Shown: positions 31,330-40,494, counted from the stretch's first letter. The stretch: DNA of 64,000 nt from CAZIZT01 sp964544085 (GCA_964544085.1 CAZIZT010000007.1:62001-126000), one strand, 5' to 3'. A program made the numbers and translations. The notes: generated by a model from the letters alone, not told the origin.

Positions 31330-33723
31330 GTGAGGTATGTGAAATGGCTCGATGAGGTGGGGGCTGACGATGTCAAACTTGTGGGCGGCAAAAACGCATC
31401 GCTTGGAGAGATGATAAGGGAACTTAAAAGCGAAGGCGTTAATGTGCCGTTCGGTTTTGCGCTTACCGCAGATTCTTACTGGTATCTTCTGGATCATAAC
31501 GACCTGCGACACAGGATCTCAGAGGCTCTTTCCGACCTTGATACTCACGATATAAATGATCTAAGAAAGAAAACTGCAGCAGCGAGAGAGTTGATATTCA
31601 ATGCCGAGCTGCCAGACGACCTCTACGCTGAGATCAGGGAGGCCTACGAAAAGCTTAGCGCTAAATATGGTGAGAAGGAAAGCGATGTTGCTGTAAGGAG
31701 CTCTGCAACGGCAGAGGATCTGCCCGATGCATCCTTTGCAGGACAGCAGGATACCTATCTGAATGTTAGAGGGTTGGACAATGTGATTCACTATGTTAAG
31801 AGTTGCTACGCCTCAATATTTACCGAGCGAGCAACATCGTACAGGCACGACAAGGGTTTTGACCACTTCAAAGTGGGACTGTCTGTGTGTGTTCAGAAGA
31901 TGGCTCGCAGTGATCTTGCTTCCAGTGGTGTTATGTTTTCCATAGATACGGAAAGCGGATTCGATAAGGTTGTTGTTATAAACTCAAGCTACGGTTTAGG
32001 CGAAAACATAGTTGCCGGCAAGGTTAACCCCGATGAATTTATGGTATTTAAACCTACCTTCGAGAAGGGCTATAGAGCAATAATAAAAAAGAGACTCGGT
32101 TCAAAGCTGAACAAGGCTGTATACGATGAGAATGGTGGCATAAAGGACGTTGAGACCACGCCTGAAGAGCGTGCCAGGTTCAGTATCAGTGACGATGATG
32201 TGCTTACACTTGCCAGATGGGCTATTGCGATTGAGAGGCACTATACGCAGAAGAACGGTAGATACACACCGATGGATATAGAGTGGGCAAAGGATGGGAA
32301 AACAGGGCAGCTCTTTGTGCTTCAGGCAAGACCTGAGACGGTGCAATCCAGAAAGAATCTAAGCGTGCTTGAGACATACAGGCTAAAAGAAAAAGGGAAG
32401 GTGCTTGTTGAAGGTATCGCAGTGGGAAGCAAGATAGCCACAGGCAGAGTGCATGTAATCGAAACACCAGAAGAGATGGATCGCTTCCAGCCAGGCGAGG
32501 TACTGGTAACGGATATGACCGACCCGGATTGGGAGCCCATCATGAAAAAGGCTGCTGCCATTGTTACAAACAGGGGTGGCAGAACATGCCATGCGGCAAT
32601 AATATCTCGAGAGCTGGGTGTTCCTGCCATAGTTGGTTGTTCTGATGCAACTGAGAAGCTCGCCACAGGCCAGGAGGTAACAGTCTCCTGTGCTGAAGGT
32701 GAGGTAGGTTACGTGTATGAGGGTAAACTGGATTACGATGTTGAGGTTGTGGATCTATCAAAGATAGAAAAACCCAAAACCCAGATCAAGATGAATCTGG
32801 GTAACCCTGCCATAGCCCTTGCAAGCGCTGGCATACCTAACGATGGCATTGGACTGGCGCGAATGGAGTTTATTATTAGCTCCTTCATACAGGTTCATCC
32901 GCTTGCGCTAATCCATTTTGATGAGCTTGAAGATGAGCGCGCACGCCAGATCATAGAGAAGCTGACCGTTGGTTACGAGGATAAACCGAGCTACTTTGTG
33001 GATAAGCTTGCTGAGGGTGTGGCAATGCTTGCAGCAAGCGTCTATCCCAATCAGATACTTGTCAGAATGAGCGATTTCAAAACCAACGAGTATGCAAATC
33101 TAATCGGTGGGGCGGAGTTCGAACCAGAGGAAGAAAACCCGATGATAGGCTTCAGGGGTGCATCGCGTTATTATTCGGATGCCTACCGTGAGGGTTTTGC
33201 CCTTGAATGCAGAGCAATGAAGAAGGTTAGGGAGGAATTTGGCTTAACCAACGTGGCCTTGATGATACCTTTCTGCAGGACGCCCGAGGAGGGTAAGCGT
33301 GTTATCGAAGAGATGAGAAAAAATGGTCTGGTGCAGGGGGAGAATGGGCTTGAAATTTACGTGATGGCTGAGATTCCAAGTAACGTGATCTGTGCCGATG
33401 AATTTGCCGAGATATTTGACGGTTTCTCTATAGGCTCCAACGATCTGACACAGCTTACACTCGGCATAGATAGGGATTCAGGGCTTGTTGCTCATCTGTT
33501 CGACGAAAGGCATATAGCCGTGAAGAGAATGATATCGATGCTGATAAAAACTGCCCACAGGCATGGCAAGCCCGTGGGAATATGCGGGCAGGGTCCAAGC
33601 GATTTTCCTGACTTTGCTGAGTTCCTCGTTCGCGAGGGCATCGATTCCATGAGCCTTAACCCTGATAGTGTGATGCAGACAATAGTTAACATTAAGAAGC
33701 TTGAAGAGAAGTTGGGAAGGTAG
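31330..33723 (+). CDS. ppsA: Phosphoenolpyruvate synthase
   Basis: 797 residues. Makes PEP from pyruvate and ATP, the entry to gluconeogenesis from acetate-derived pyruvate. N-terminal ATP-grasp: VKLVGGKNASLGEMI and AVRSSATAEDLPDASFAGQQDTYL. Phospho-histidine domain: GGRTCHAAIISRELGVPAIVG. PEP-binding barrel: IGLARMEF, EVEFMI-like AEIPSNVI, SIGSNDLTQLTLGIDRD and the catalytic cysteine in PVGICGQGPSD. GTG 31330 is chosen because GGGGGGTG lies just before it; an in-frame TTG at 31315 is part of that site. It has its own promoter. Confidence 0.96.
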   Translation: MRYVKWLDEVGADDVKLVGGKNASLGEMIRELKSEGVNVPFGFALTADSYWYLLDHNDLRHRISEALSDLDTHDINDLRKKTAAARELIFNAELPDDLYAEIREAYEKLSAKYGEKESDVAVRSSATAEDLPDASFAGQQDTYLNVRGLDNVIHYVKSCYASIFTERATSYRHDKGFDHFKVGLSVCVQKMARSDLASSGVMFSIDTESGFDKVVVINSSYGLGENIVAGKVNPDEFMVFKPTFEKGYRAIIKKRLGSKLNKAVYDENGGIKDVETTPEERARFSISDDDVLTLARWAIAIERHYTQKNGRYTPMDIEWAKDGKTGQLFVLQARPETVQSRKNLSVLETYRLKEKGKVLVEGIAVGSKIATGRVHVIETPEEMDRFQPGEVLVTDMTDPDWEPIMKKAAAIVTNRGGRTCHAAIISRELGVPAIVGCSDATEKLATGQEVTVSCAEGEVGYVYEGKLDYDVEVVDLSKIEKPKTQIKMNLGNPAIALASAGIPNDGIGLARMEFIISSFIQVHPLALIHFDELEDERARQIIEKLTVGYEDKPSYFVDKLAEGVAMLAASVYPNQILVRMSDFKTNEYANLIGGAEFEPEEENPMIGFRGASRYYSDAYREGFALECRAMKKVREEFGLTNVALMIPFCRTPEEGKRVIEEMRKNGLVQGENGLEIYVMAEIPSNVICADEFAEIFDGFSIGSNDLTQLTLGIDRDSGLVAHLFDERHIAVKRMISMLIKTAHRHGKPVGICGQGPSDFPDFAEFLVREGIDSMSLNPDSVMQTIVNIKKLEEKLGR

Positions 33724-33753
33724 CCAGAAGCGCGAACTGGAGTGTGACTGCTT

Positions 33754-35109
33754 ATGTATGAAGATAGCCTTGCTCTTTTGAGAGCTTCCAAAAGCGATTT
33801 CTATGACATCTTTGTGGAACAGACCACCCTGAAGGTGGTGGAGATTAAAAGCGGCAAGGTGGAGCGGATGAGCGTGGGTGAGCTGGGTGGAGTTGGTGTA
33901 AGACTGACCAGGGGGCTCTCCACGCTTTTCGCCTCCTCTACAGATTCATCGGAATCGTCTGTTTATTCCCTTGCTCGTTTTCTTACCGGGATAGCTGAAC
34001 CGACAGAGGGTGTGCATTTGACCACTGTAGCACCAGAAAAAGGGCTTGAATTGTATGGGGGCTATCCTGCAGAGGATGAATACCTTAAGGAGATATTTGA
34101 GACGATTAATGAGACTGGCTATGCATCGGATCTGATCAAGCAGATTAGTATTACCTATTCTGAAAAGCAGCGTCGTGTGGAGATATACAACGAGCAGATG
34201 AAGCACCTCTCCCAGACACTCACGTACACGACCCTTTTTATCGAAATGACAGCCAAGAAGGGTGATGTGGTACAGAGCCTGAGACGGCCTCTTGGCGTAC
34301 TTGGTGGCTCTGATTATTTGAAAGGTGTTGATTTTAAGGGGATTGTAGCAGGGATGCGAGAGAGGCTCATTGAGCTGCTTGATGCACCACCGCTTAAGGC
34401 GGGAAAGATGAGCGTGGTACTCTCAAGCAGTGCCGGTGGTACGATGATACATGAAGCAGTGGGTCACGGTTTGGAGGCAGACCTGGTTTATGAATCCATG
34501 AGCGTTTACAAGGACAGGGTAGGACAGCAGGTAGCGTCTCCCAAGATAAGTGTGGTCGATGATGCAACCAGACCGGGCATGCGCGGCTCGTACCTTTTTG
34601 ATGATGAAGGCACGCCTGCGCAGAATACGTTGCTTATCGAAAATGGCGTTCTAAAGGGCTACATGTTCGATAAAACCTATGCAAAGATTAGCGGGATGGA
34701 GTCTACCGGTAATGCACGCAGAGCCTCCTTCAAGCACGTGCCTGTTGTTCGGATGTCCAATACCTACATACTGCCGGGAAACGATGATCCAGAAGAGATC
34801 GTTGCCAGTGTGGATGATGGGTTGCTTGTAAAGCAGATGGGCGGCGGACAGGTGAATCCTGTTACAGGCGACTTCGTGTTTGAGGTGAGCGAGGGCTACA
34901 AAATAGAAAACGGTAAGGTGGGTCACCTGGTCAGGGGTGCAACGCTTGTGGGCAACGGCCCAAAGGTGCTCAGGGAAATAGACATGGTGGGAAACGACTT
35001 TGGTGTTGAGGTGGGCACCTGTGGCAAGTCCGGTCAGGGGGTGCCTGTAACAGATGGTGAGCCCACACTGAGAATACCTTCAATTCTTGTCGGAGGTAGT
35101 GCGCTATAG
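33754..35109 (+). CDS. tldD: TldD metalloprotease subunit
   Basis: 451 residues. TldD pairs with TldE/PmbA to degrade unfolded or modified peptides. The zinc motif is HEAVGHGLEAD (HExxxH), and the C-terminal half has MRGSYLFDDEGTPAQNTLLIENGVLKGYM and ARRASFKHVPVVRMSNTYI, which are TldD hallmarks. No pmbA/tldE partner is in the window. The start ATG is 30 nt after ppsA with GGAG about 11 nt upstream. The last bases form the ribosome site (GGAGG) and part of the start of truA. Confidence 0.94.
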   Translation: MYEDSLALLRASKSDFYDIFVEQTTLKVVEIKSGKVERMSVGELGGVGVRLTRGLSTLFASSTDSSESSVYSLARFLTGIAEPTEGVHLTTVAPEKGLELYGGYPAEDEYLKEIFETINETGYASDLIKQISITYSEKQRRVEIYNEQMKHLSQTLTYTTLFIEMTAKKGDVVQSLRRPLGVLGGSDYLKGVDFKGIVAGMRERLIELLDAPPLKAGKMSVVLSSSAGGTMIHEAVGHGLEADLVYESMSVYKDRVGQQVASPKISVVDDATRPGMRGSYLFDDEGTPAQNTLLIENGVLKGYMFDKTYAKISGMESTGNARRASFKHVPVVRMSNTYILPGNDDPEEIVASVDDGLLVKQMGGGQVNPVTGDFVFEVSEGYKIENGKVGHLVRGATLVGNGPKVLREIDMVGNDFGVEVGTCGKSGQGVPVTDGEPTLRIPSILVGGSAL

Positions 35110-35849
35110 CACGGCTCTGCGCACGCATCGCCTACGACGGTACCGCTTATAGCGGGTTTCAGATCCAACCGGACGCAGATACGATTCAGGGGAGGATAGA
35201 AGCCGCTCTTTCCAGCATTTACAACAGGCCCGTACGGATAAACTTTGCTGGCAGAACGGATGCTGGTGTTCATGCCCTTGCGCAGTACATAGATTTTTCC
35301 TCACCCTTTTACATACCGCCAGATGGGCTAATTAAGGGGCTAAACTCTTTGCTGCCGCCCGATATCAGGGTGTGTGAGCTTAAAGGTGTGCCCGATAGCT
35401 TTCATAGCAGATACAGCGCACTATACAGGGAGTACACTTACCTCATCCACAACTCTGAGCGTGCTAGTCCTTTTCTGTACAGGTACAGCTGGTGGGTTGG
35501 AACACCCCTTGATATAGGATTGATGAGGTTGGCCTCGCAGCAGTTTGTGGGATATAAGGATTTTTCTTTTGTTGCAAATGAACCAGCGGAAAAAGATTGC
35601 AGAAGAGTCGTTTATTTCCTGCGGGTCTCAAGAAAAAGGGGTTTTGTGGTTGTTCACATCAGGGCAAACGCATTCCTGAGAGGCATGGTTAGAAATATTG
35701 TTGGTTTGCTTGTAGCGTTTGGGACAAAGCGCTTGAAAATGGATATGAGTGGTAATATAATCGACAGACAGGCGGAAATTAAGGCGTACAAAGCTCCGCC
35801 TGAGGGGCTGTTTTTAAGTAGGGTGGTGTATCCAGAAGGAGGGTTATAG
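35106..35849 (+). CDS. truA: tRNA pseudouridine synthase TruA, apparent AUA start codon
   Basis: 247 residues from ATA 35106. Makes pseudouridine at positions 38-40 of tRNAs. The N-terminal block RIAYDGTAYSGFQIQPDADT, the catalytic aspartate in FAGRTDAGVHALAQ (residue 52) and SFVAN/VRNIVGLLVAFG in the C-terminal half are intact. The frame is closed by TAG at 35097 and has no ATG, GTG, TTG or CTG before the conserved core, so a standard start is impossible; the first standard start, TTG 35349, would delete the catalytic domain. ATA 35106 has GGAGG 9 nt upstream and overlaps the tldD stop as ATAG. A later ATC (35127) is the only other near-cognate and lacks a ribosome site. Confidence 0.85.
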   Translation: MARLCARIAYDGTAYSGFQIQPDADTIQGRIEAALSSIYNRPVRINFAGRTDAGVHALAQYIDFSSPFYIPPDGLIKGLNSLLPPDIRVCELKGVPDSFHSRYSALYREYTYLIHNSERASPFLYRYSWWVGTPLDIGLMRLASQQFVGYKDFSFVANEPAEKDCRRVVYFLRVSRKRGFVVVHIRANAFLRGMVRNIVGLLVAFGTKRLKMDMSGNIIDRQAEIKAYKAPPEGLFLSRVVYPEGGL

Positions 35850-35851
35850 GG

Positions 35852-36133
35852 ATGATAACCTCAGAAGAGGTAAGGCGAATAGCACGCCTTGCTATGCTTG
35901 AGCTTAAGGATGAGGACGTTGATCGATTTGCTGCGCAGTTCAATGATATACTACAGTATATGGAGGAGATAAACGCCCTTGATCTGTCCGATCAGGAGGC
36001 GGCGTTTCATATCACAGAGCTCAAGAATGTCTTCAGGGACGATGAGCTAAAACCTTCAACCGATCGAGAGGAGATCCTGAAGAACGCACCTGAAGAGGCG
36101 GAAGGTTTCTTCAAGGTGCCAAGGGTCATATAG
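35852..36133 (+). CDS. gatC: Glutamyl/aspartyl-tRNA amidotransferase subunit C
   Basis: 93 residues. Small stabilising subunit of the GatCAB amidotransferase. ITSEEVRRIARLAMLEL and DILQYMEEINALDLS are the family motifs, and FFKVPRVI closes it. GGAGGG precedes the ATG. gatA follows 9 nt later; gatB is not in the window. The enzyme converts Glu-tRNA(Gln) and/or Asp-tRNA(Asn), implying an indirect route for at least one amide tRNA. Confidence 0.95.
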   Translation: MITSEEVRRIARLAMLELKDEDVDRFAAQFNDILQYMEEINALDLSDQEAAFHITELKNVFRDDELKPSTDREEILKNAPEEAEGFFKVPRVI

Positions 36134-36142
36134 GGGTTTTCA

Positions 36143-37570
36143 ATGCTTTACAGGAAGACTCTTCACGAATTGATAGAGCTTGTTAACGGCGGCGAAATAA
36201 CGCCACGGGATGTTTACGAGGACCTGCTTAAGCGCATAAGAAAGAAGGATGATGAAATAAACGCTTATGTTACGGTTTTTGAAGAGTATGAGGAGTATTC
36301 ACAGCATATAGAAAACAATCTGCTCTCTGGTTTACCTGTGGCTATAAAGGATAACATCCATATAAAGGACAAAACAACCACCTGCTCATCGAGGATACTT
36401 CACAATTACCGTGCAATATTTGATGCAACATGTGTGAAAAAACTCAAAGCTGCAGGTGCAACCTTCATTGGAAAAACCAACCTTGACGAATTCGCCATGG
36501 GATCATCGACCGAGACATCGTACTTTGGTACGACGCGCAATCCGTGGGATACCACACGGATACCGGGTGGCTCAAGTGGCGGCAGTACAGCTGCTGTTGC
36601 CTGTGGCGAGGCTATAGCAGCCATTGGATCGGATACGGGCGGCTCGATCAGGCAACCGGCTGCCCTTTGTGGCGTTGTGGGTCTTAAGCCCACATACGGT
36701 AGAGTCTCAAGATACGGACTTGTTGCATTCGCATCGAGTCTTGATCAGATCGGTCCTGTAACGCGAGACGTTAGGGATGCCGCAATTCTGCTTACAATTA
36801 TTGCCGGCAGGGATCCGATGGACTCTACGAGCGCTGATGTGCCTGTTGAGGATTTTACGCGCTACGTTGATATGCCTGTCGCCGGCATGAAGGTGGCTGT
36901 ATACGATAAGGTGTTCGGGGACTGCTCGGCGGGCGTCCAGCGTGCCATGGAGGATAGCATTAGGATTTTCGAAAAGCTGGGCTGTAAGCTTGAGAGCGTG
37001 GACCTGCCGCATGCGAAGTATGCAGTTTCCGATTACTACATTATCGCGCCCGCTGAGGCGTCAAGCAATCTGGAGCGGTACGACGGCGTTAAGTACGGCT
37101 TTAGAGCAGAAGACTACAATGATTTGAGGGATATGTACGTAAGGACCAGATCCGATGGCTTTGGTGATGAGGTTAAACGAAGGATTATGTTGGGCACATA
37201 CGTGCTCTCGAGCGGTTACTACGATGATTACTATCTGAAGGCTCAGAAGCTAAGAGGGCTGATAAAGAGGGATTTTGATGAGGTATTCAAAAGCTACGAT
37301 GCCATAATAGCGCCAACAACGCCAACGGAGGCGTTCAAGATAGGTGAAAAGGTGAATAATCCGCTGCAGATGTATCTTTCGGACATATTCACAATCCCGG
37401 CAAATCTTGCGGCTATACCAGCCATAAGTATACCGAATGGGTTGACACAGAATAACCTGCCGGTCGGATTGCAGATAATGGCGAACGTTTTTAGGGAAGA
37501 TGTTATTTTCAGGTTGGCTGGCGCTTTTGAGCGAGAGTATAATATTTTAGATAAATTACCACTTGATTGA
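36143..37570 (+). CDS. gatA: Glutamyl/aspartyl-tRNA amidotransferase subunit A
   Basis: 475 residues. Amidase subunit that releases ammonia from glutamine. The Ser-cisSer-Lys triad is seen in LPVAIKDNIHIKD (Lys), PGGSSGGSTAAVACGEA (cis-Ser) and GSDTGGSIRQPAALCGVVG (nucleophile). C-terminal IIAPTTPTEAFKIGE and PAISIPNG are normal. Standard length. Its stop overlaps nothing but the next gene starts 11 nt later. Confidence 0.97.
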   Translation: MLYRKTLHELIELVNGGEITPRDVYEDLLKRIRKKDDEINAYVTVFEEYEEYSQHIENNLLSGLPVAIKDNIHIKDKTTTCSSRILHNYRAIFDATCVKKLKAAGATFIGKTNLDEFAMGSSTETSYFGTTRNPWDTTRIPGGSSGGSTAAVACGEAIAAIGSDTGGSIRQPAALCGVVGLKPTYGRVSRYGLVAFASSLDQIGPVTRDVRDAAILLTIIAGRDPMDSTSADVPVEDFTRYVDMPVAGMKVAVYDKVFGDCSAGVQRAMEDSIRIFEKLGCKLESVDLPHAKYAVSDYYIIAPAEASSNLERYDGVKYGFRAEDYNDLRDMYVRTRSDGFGDEVKRRIMLGTYVLSSGYYDDYYLKAQKLRGLIKRDFDEVFKSYDAIIAPTTPTEAFKIGEKVNNPLQMYLSDIFTIPANLAAIPAISIPNGLTQNNLPVGLQIMANVFREDVIFRLAGAFEREYNILDKLPLD

Positions 37571-37580
37571 GGTTTTGAAA

Positions 37581-37967
37581 ATGGGTGAGATCTGGATAAA
37601 AATCGATTTGAGTAATGGTGAGAGTTATATAGGATCTGTCAGTGGCACCTACGATATAACCGATGAGGATGACTTCATGCTCTTTCTTGAAGAGCAGGCG
37701 TATATGGGACTGAAGCTGAATAACGTACATCTTTGTCAGAAGGACGAAAACGGAAAACTCAAACTAACCCCACTGGACGCAGGGGATTCTATATACAAGG
37801 GCAGCCTGATTATAATGAACATAGACAACATCCTTACAATCAAATTCTTAAAAGAAGATTCTGATATCGTTAAGCAGCTCAGAAAAAAGATCCAGAGGGA
37901 GCAGAAACCCTTAAAGGATGCAAAAAATGTGTTAAATTTCAGGCTAACGAAAAAGGAGTATGTTTAG
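37581..37967 (+). CDS. Unrecognised 128-residue protein
   Basis: No family recognised with confidence. The start ATG 37581 has GAGG about 9 nt upstream; an in-frame TTG (37563) overlaps gatA. The first half has alternating hydrophobic strands (IWIKIDLSNGESYIGSVSG), then a phenylalanine-rich acidic helix (DDFMLFLEEQ) and further strands ending in GSLIIMNIDNILTIKFL. The C-terminal quarter is a basic helix (QLRKKIQREQKPLKD). The strand pattern is loosely like small beta-barrel proteins that modify a gene-product interface, but this is only impression. It sits between gatA and a MIP18-type gene in a tight run. Confidence 0.6.
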   Translation: MGEIWIKIDLSNGESYIGSVSGTYDITDEDDFMLFLEEQAYMGLKLNNVHLCQKDENGKLKLTPLDAGDSIYKGSLIIMNIDNILTIKFLKEDSDIVKQLRKKIQREQKPLKDAKNVLNFRLTKKEYV

Positions 37968-37970
37968 TCT

Positions 37971-38276
37971 ATGGGTAAATTAACGAAGAAGGATGTGATT
38001 GAGGCACTCTACGATGTGATCGACCCGGAAATCGGATTGGATATTGTAAATCTCGGTTTTCTCTATTCTGTGGATGTGGATGATGAGGACAGGGTAAAGA
38101 TCGTCATGACGTTAACTGTACCGGGCTGTCCCTTGATTGCTCCGATTCAGGATGAGATAGTGTCCAAGCTTGAGAGCATCGGGGCAAAGGATGTGTTTGT
38201 GGATATTGTTTGGGATCCGCCATGGAACCCGAATATGATGAGCCAGGAGGCAAGGAAGAGACTCCTTGGTGAGTAA
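37971..38276 (+). CDS. MIP18/SufT-type iron-sulfur assembly protein
   Basis: 101 residues, DUF59 domain. IEALYDVIDPEIGLDIVNLGF and VKIVMTLTVPGCPLIAPI with the conserved cysteine, then DIVWDPPWNPNMMS. Family members help deliver or mature iron-sulfur clusters (SufT) or act in related pathways (PaaD). No suf or isc genes are nearby. AGGAG lies about 12 nt before the ATG. Its stop overlaps the next start as TAATG. Confidence 0.9.
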   Translation: MGKLTKKDVIEALYDVIDPEIGLDIVNLGFLYSVDVDDEDRVKIVMTLTVPGCPLIAPIQDEIVSKLESIGAKDVFVDIVWDPPWNPNMMSQEARKRLLGE

Positions 38277-39016
38277 TGGGTGTCGGCTGTGCTATCATTA
38301 CACTCAATGAGGCCGAGACGCTCGCAAGGACACTGGAGAGTGTCTCGTTTTGCGATGAAATCGTTGTAGTGGATTCTGGTAGCACGGACGACACAATCGA
38401 TATAGCCCGGCGCTACACCGATAAGGTGTACGTGAAGCGCTGGGAAGGTTATGGAAAGCAGAAAAATTTCGCCATCTCCAGATTATCGACCGATTGGGTG
38501 TTGAGTGTTGATGCAGATGAGGTGGTAACCAGCAGTTTGCGCGATAGTATCATTTCTGCAATTTCCAGACCCGCCTTTGATGCCTATCTTATAAACATTC
38601 AGCTCGTTTTCCTCGGTAAGCCTTTGAGGTTTGGTGGCACATACCCAGACTACCACTTACGACTTTTTAAAAAAGAGGTATGTCGTTTTGACGAGAGTGG
38701 TGTTCACGAGCGTGCTGTTTGTCACTGTAAAACGGGCAAACTGAAGGGCGTTATGCTTCATTACAGCTACAGGGACTTAAGTGATTATCTTGAGAAGTTC
38801 AACAAATATACCACGCTGATAGCGAAGAAGCATCACGAAGCAGAAAAAAGGGTTTCGAAGCTTTTTCCCTTTTTGCGCATTTCATTTGAGCTTTTCAAAC
38901 GCATAGTGTTAAAAGGGGCGTTCCTTGATGGCTATGAGGGTATGCTCTATGCTACTCTTTCGAGCTTTTACACCTTTGTGAAGTACGCAAAGCTCATCGA
39001 GATGCAGGAGCGCTGA
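38276..39016 (+). CDS. Glycosyltransferase family 2 (LPS core WaaE-like)
   Basis: 246 residues, GT-A fold. GCAIITLNEAETLARTLES then DEIVVVDSGSTDDT and the DAD metal site in WVLSVDADEVV. Later blocks FGGTYPDYHLRLFKKE and HERAV match KdtX/WaaE beta-glucosyltransferases of lipopolysaccharide core. A C-terminal amphipathic region may hold it on the inner membrane. Followed directly by a deacetylase gene, which suggests a surface-glycan pair. Confidence 0.85.
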   Translation: MGVGCAIITLNEAETLARTLESVSFCDEIVVVDSGSTDDTIDIARRYTDKVYVKRWEGYGKQKNFAISRLSTDWVLSVDADEVVTSSLRDSIISAISRPAFDAYLINIQLVFLGKPLRFGGTYPDYHLRLFKKEVCRFDESGVHERAVCHCKTGKLKGVMLHYSYRDLSDYLEKFNKYTTLIAKKHHEAEKRVSKLFPFLRISFELFKRIVLKGAFLDGYEGMLYATLSSFYTFVKYAKLIEMQER

Positions 39017-39777
39017 TGGTGTACATAGCGTTGTTTTTCCTTGCTCTGATCGTGTTTCTTGCTCGTTTCAATTTTTTCAGGGTACCGAAAAAGGGTGTTC
39101 TTGTCTTGCTCTATCACCGTGTGAGCAACGAAAAGAGACCCTCGGGTGTGGGAAAATTCGCAGTTAGCCCAGAAACTTTCAGATGGCAGTTGAGGTTTCT
39201 TAAACGGATGGGCTATGTATCCATATTGCCAGAAGAGCTTGAATCCATCGTTGAAAGTGGATTATGGAAGAGGAAAAGGTTTGTGATTATAACGTTCGAT
39301 GATGGCTATTATGACAACCTTTCTGCTGCAGAGATCATGAAAAACGAAGGCTTTAGAGGCATCTTTTTTATATCCACAGCCTACATAGGCTCACAGCTTG
39401 ACGGAATACAAATGATGAGCGCGCAGCAGATAGACATGTTGCTTGCCCTCGGAATGAGGATTGGTTCGCATTCTCATGAGCATGTTAAGCTATCTGCATT
39501 AAGTGACAATGAGATAAAATACCAGGTGGACCAATCTTTAAGGATTCTGTCGGCGTTTTGTGGCGTGCGTGATTTTGCCTATCCTTTCGGCGATTATGAT
39601 AGCCGTGTGCTTAAAATTGTGCGCTCCTGTGGCATAGAAAGAGCCTATATCATCGGGCAGCGAATATTTGATCCACAACGAGATTCATCTTTAGAGATTC
39701 CACGTGCTATCGTGAGATCCGATACTACAAAACTGGACTTCTATCTGCTTGTAACACGCGGCAGGTCTAAGTTTTAA
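39016..39777 (+). CDS. Membrane-anchored NodB-type polysaccharide deacetylase
   Basis: 253 residues. N-terminal membrane segment (about 2-20) then a NodB domain. The catalytic base motif is ITFDDGYYDNL, the zinc histidines are in IGSHSHEHVKLSAL (HxxxH), and FAYPFGDYDSRVLKI is the third motif. LVLLYHRVS opens the domain. It probably removes acetyl groups from a surface glycan, as partner to the preceding glycosyltransferase (1-base overlap). A separate, unrelated YibQ-type deacetylase lies at 20.5 kb. Confidence 0.88.
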   Translation: MVYIALFFLALIVFLARFNFFRVPKKGVLVLLYHRVSNEKRPSGVGKFAVSPETFRWQLRFLKRMGYVSILPEELESIVESGLWKRKRFVIITFDDGYYDNLSAAEIMKNEGFRGIFFISTAYIGSQLDGIQMMSAQQIDMLLALGMRIGSHSHEHVKLSALSDNEIKYQVDQSLRILSAFCGVRDFAYPFGDYDSRVLKIVRSCGIERAYIIGQRIFDPQRDSSLEIPRAIVRSDTTKLDFYLLVTRGRSKF

Positions 39778-39794
39778 GTGGCAATTAATTTTTC

Positions 39795-39822
39795 TTGACT
39801 TTCGAAAAAAAATCAATAAAAT
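39795..39822 (+). promoter_or_regulatory. satP promoter
   Basis: TTGACT at 39795-39800, 16-base spacer, TAAAAT at 39817-39822. The leader of about 53 nt is AT-rich and ends with GGAGGTG before the ATG at 39883. Confidence 0.55.
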
Positions 39823-39882
39823 TCATACAAATAATTAAATGAGGGTTGATGTTTCCTATTATCTTTGGAGTGGAGGTGTTTT

Positions 39883-40440
39883 ATGGCTGAGGGAAAAGTT
39901 GCTAATCCTGGTCCTTTAGGGTTGGCAGGGTTTGCTCTAACGACATTTGTTCTCAGTTGCCAGAATGCAGGGCTGATACCTAACGAGGGTGGCCTGTGGG
40001 CCATGGTGCCACTTGCAATGTTCTACGGTGGCTTGATTCAGTTAGTAGCTGGTATTCTTGAGTTCAGGACCGGTAACACATTTGGTGTGGCGGCATTCAG
40101 CTCATACGGTGCATTCTGGATGGCACTGGCATTCTTAGTAATTTTCATGAAGATCGGTATTATTCCGGGAAAGGCCTTTGGTGATGCTCTTGGCATTACG
40201 TTGCTGGCCTGGACCATCTTTACGACCTACATGACGATACTTACGTTCTTTTCCAAACACGGCACTTTGATTGCGATATTCGTCGTACTTGAGATTACAT
40301 TCATACTGCTGGTACTGGGGCACTACTCCGGTAGCACTGGTATTACCCGCATCGGTGGATGGACGGGTATAATAACCGCTTTCCTTGCCTGGTATGGCTC
40401 ATGGGAGGGTATAAAGCCCCAGTTTACAGCCGCGGAGTAG
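39883..40440 (+). CDS. satP: Acetate/succinate transporter (GPR1/FUN34/YaaH family)
   Basis: 185 residues, six hydrophobic segments. NPGPLGLAGFALTTF is the NPAPLGL-type family signature and FYGGLIQLVAGILEFRTGNTFG the second, including a conserved Glu/Phe region lining the channel. Imports acetate with protons. The start is ATG 39883 (MAEGKVANPGP) with GGAGGTG upstream. Strong own promoter and terminator, so monocistronic. In context with ppsA and the TCA block it suggests growth on acetate. Confidence 0.93.
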   Translation: MAEGKVANPGPLGLAGFALTTFVLSCQNAGLIPNEGGLWAMVPLAMFYGGLIQLVAGILEFRTGNTFGVAAFSSYGAFWMALAFLVIFMKIGIIPGKAFGDALGITLLAWTIFTTYMTILTFFSKHGTLIAIFVVLEITFILLVLGHYSGSTGITRIGGWTGIITAFLAWYGSWEGIKPQFTAAE

Positions 40441-40458
40441 GGGGTAAGCATAGGATAG

Positions 40459-40489
40459 CGGGGGGTTGACAAAAACCCCCCGTTTTTTT
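40459..40489 (+). terminator. Rho-independent terminator after satP
   Basis: CGGGGGGTT (40459-40467) pairs with AACCCCCCG (40474-40482), six-base loop, then seven T. The loop and T run also contain the promoter of the next gene. Confidence 0.93.
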
Positions 40490-40494
40490 ATACT
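40466..40494 (+). promoter_or_regulatory. Promoter of the XRE-cupin regulator, embedded in the satP terminator
   Basis: TTGACA at 40466-40471, 17-base spacer, TATACT at 40489-40494. The -35 hexamer covers the terminator loop and the T run falls in the spacer. The expected start point (about 40501) is 32 nt before the coding region. Confidence 0.7.

Noticed and set aside
35349..35849. Shorter truA from TTG 35349
   Set aside because: It would lack the catalytic aspartate and the whole first half, while the sequence upstream encodes them in frame.
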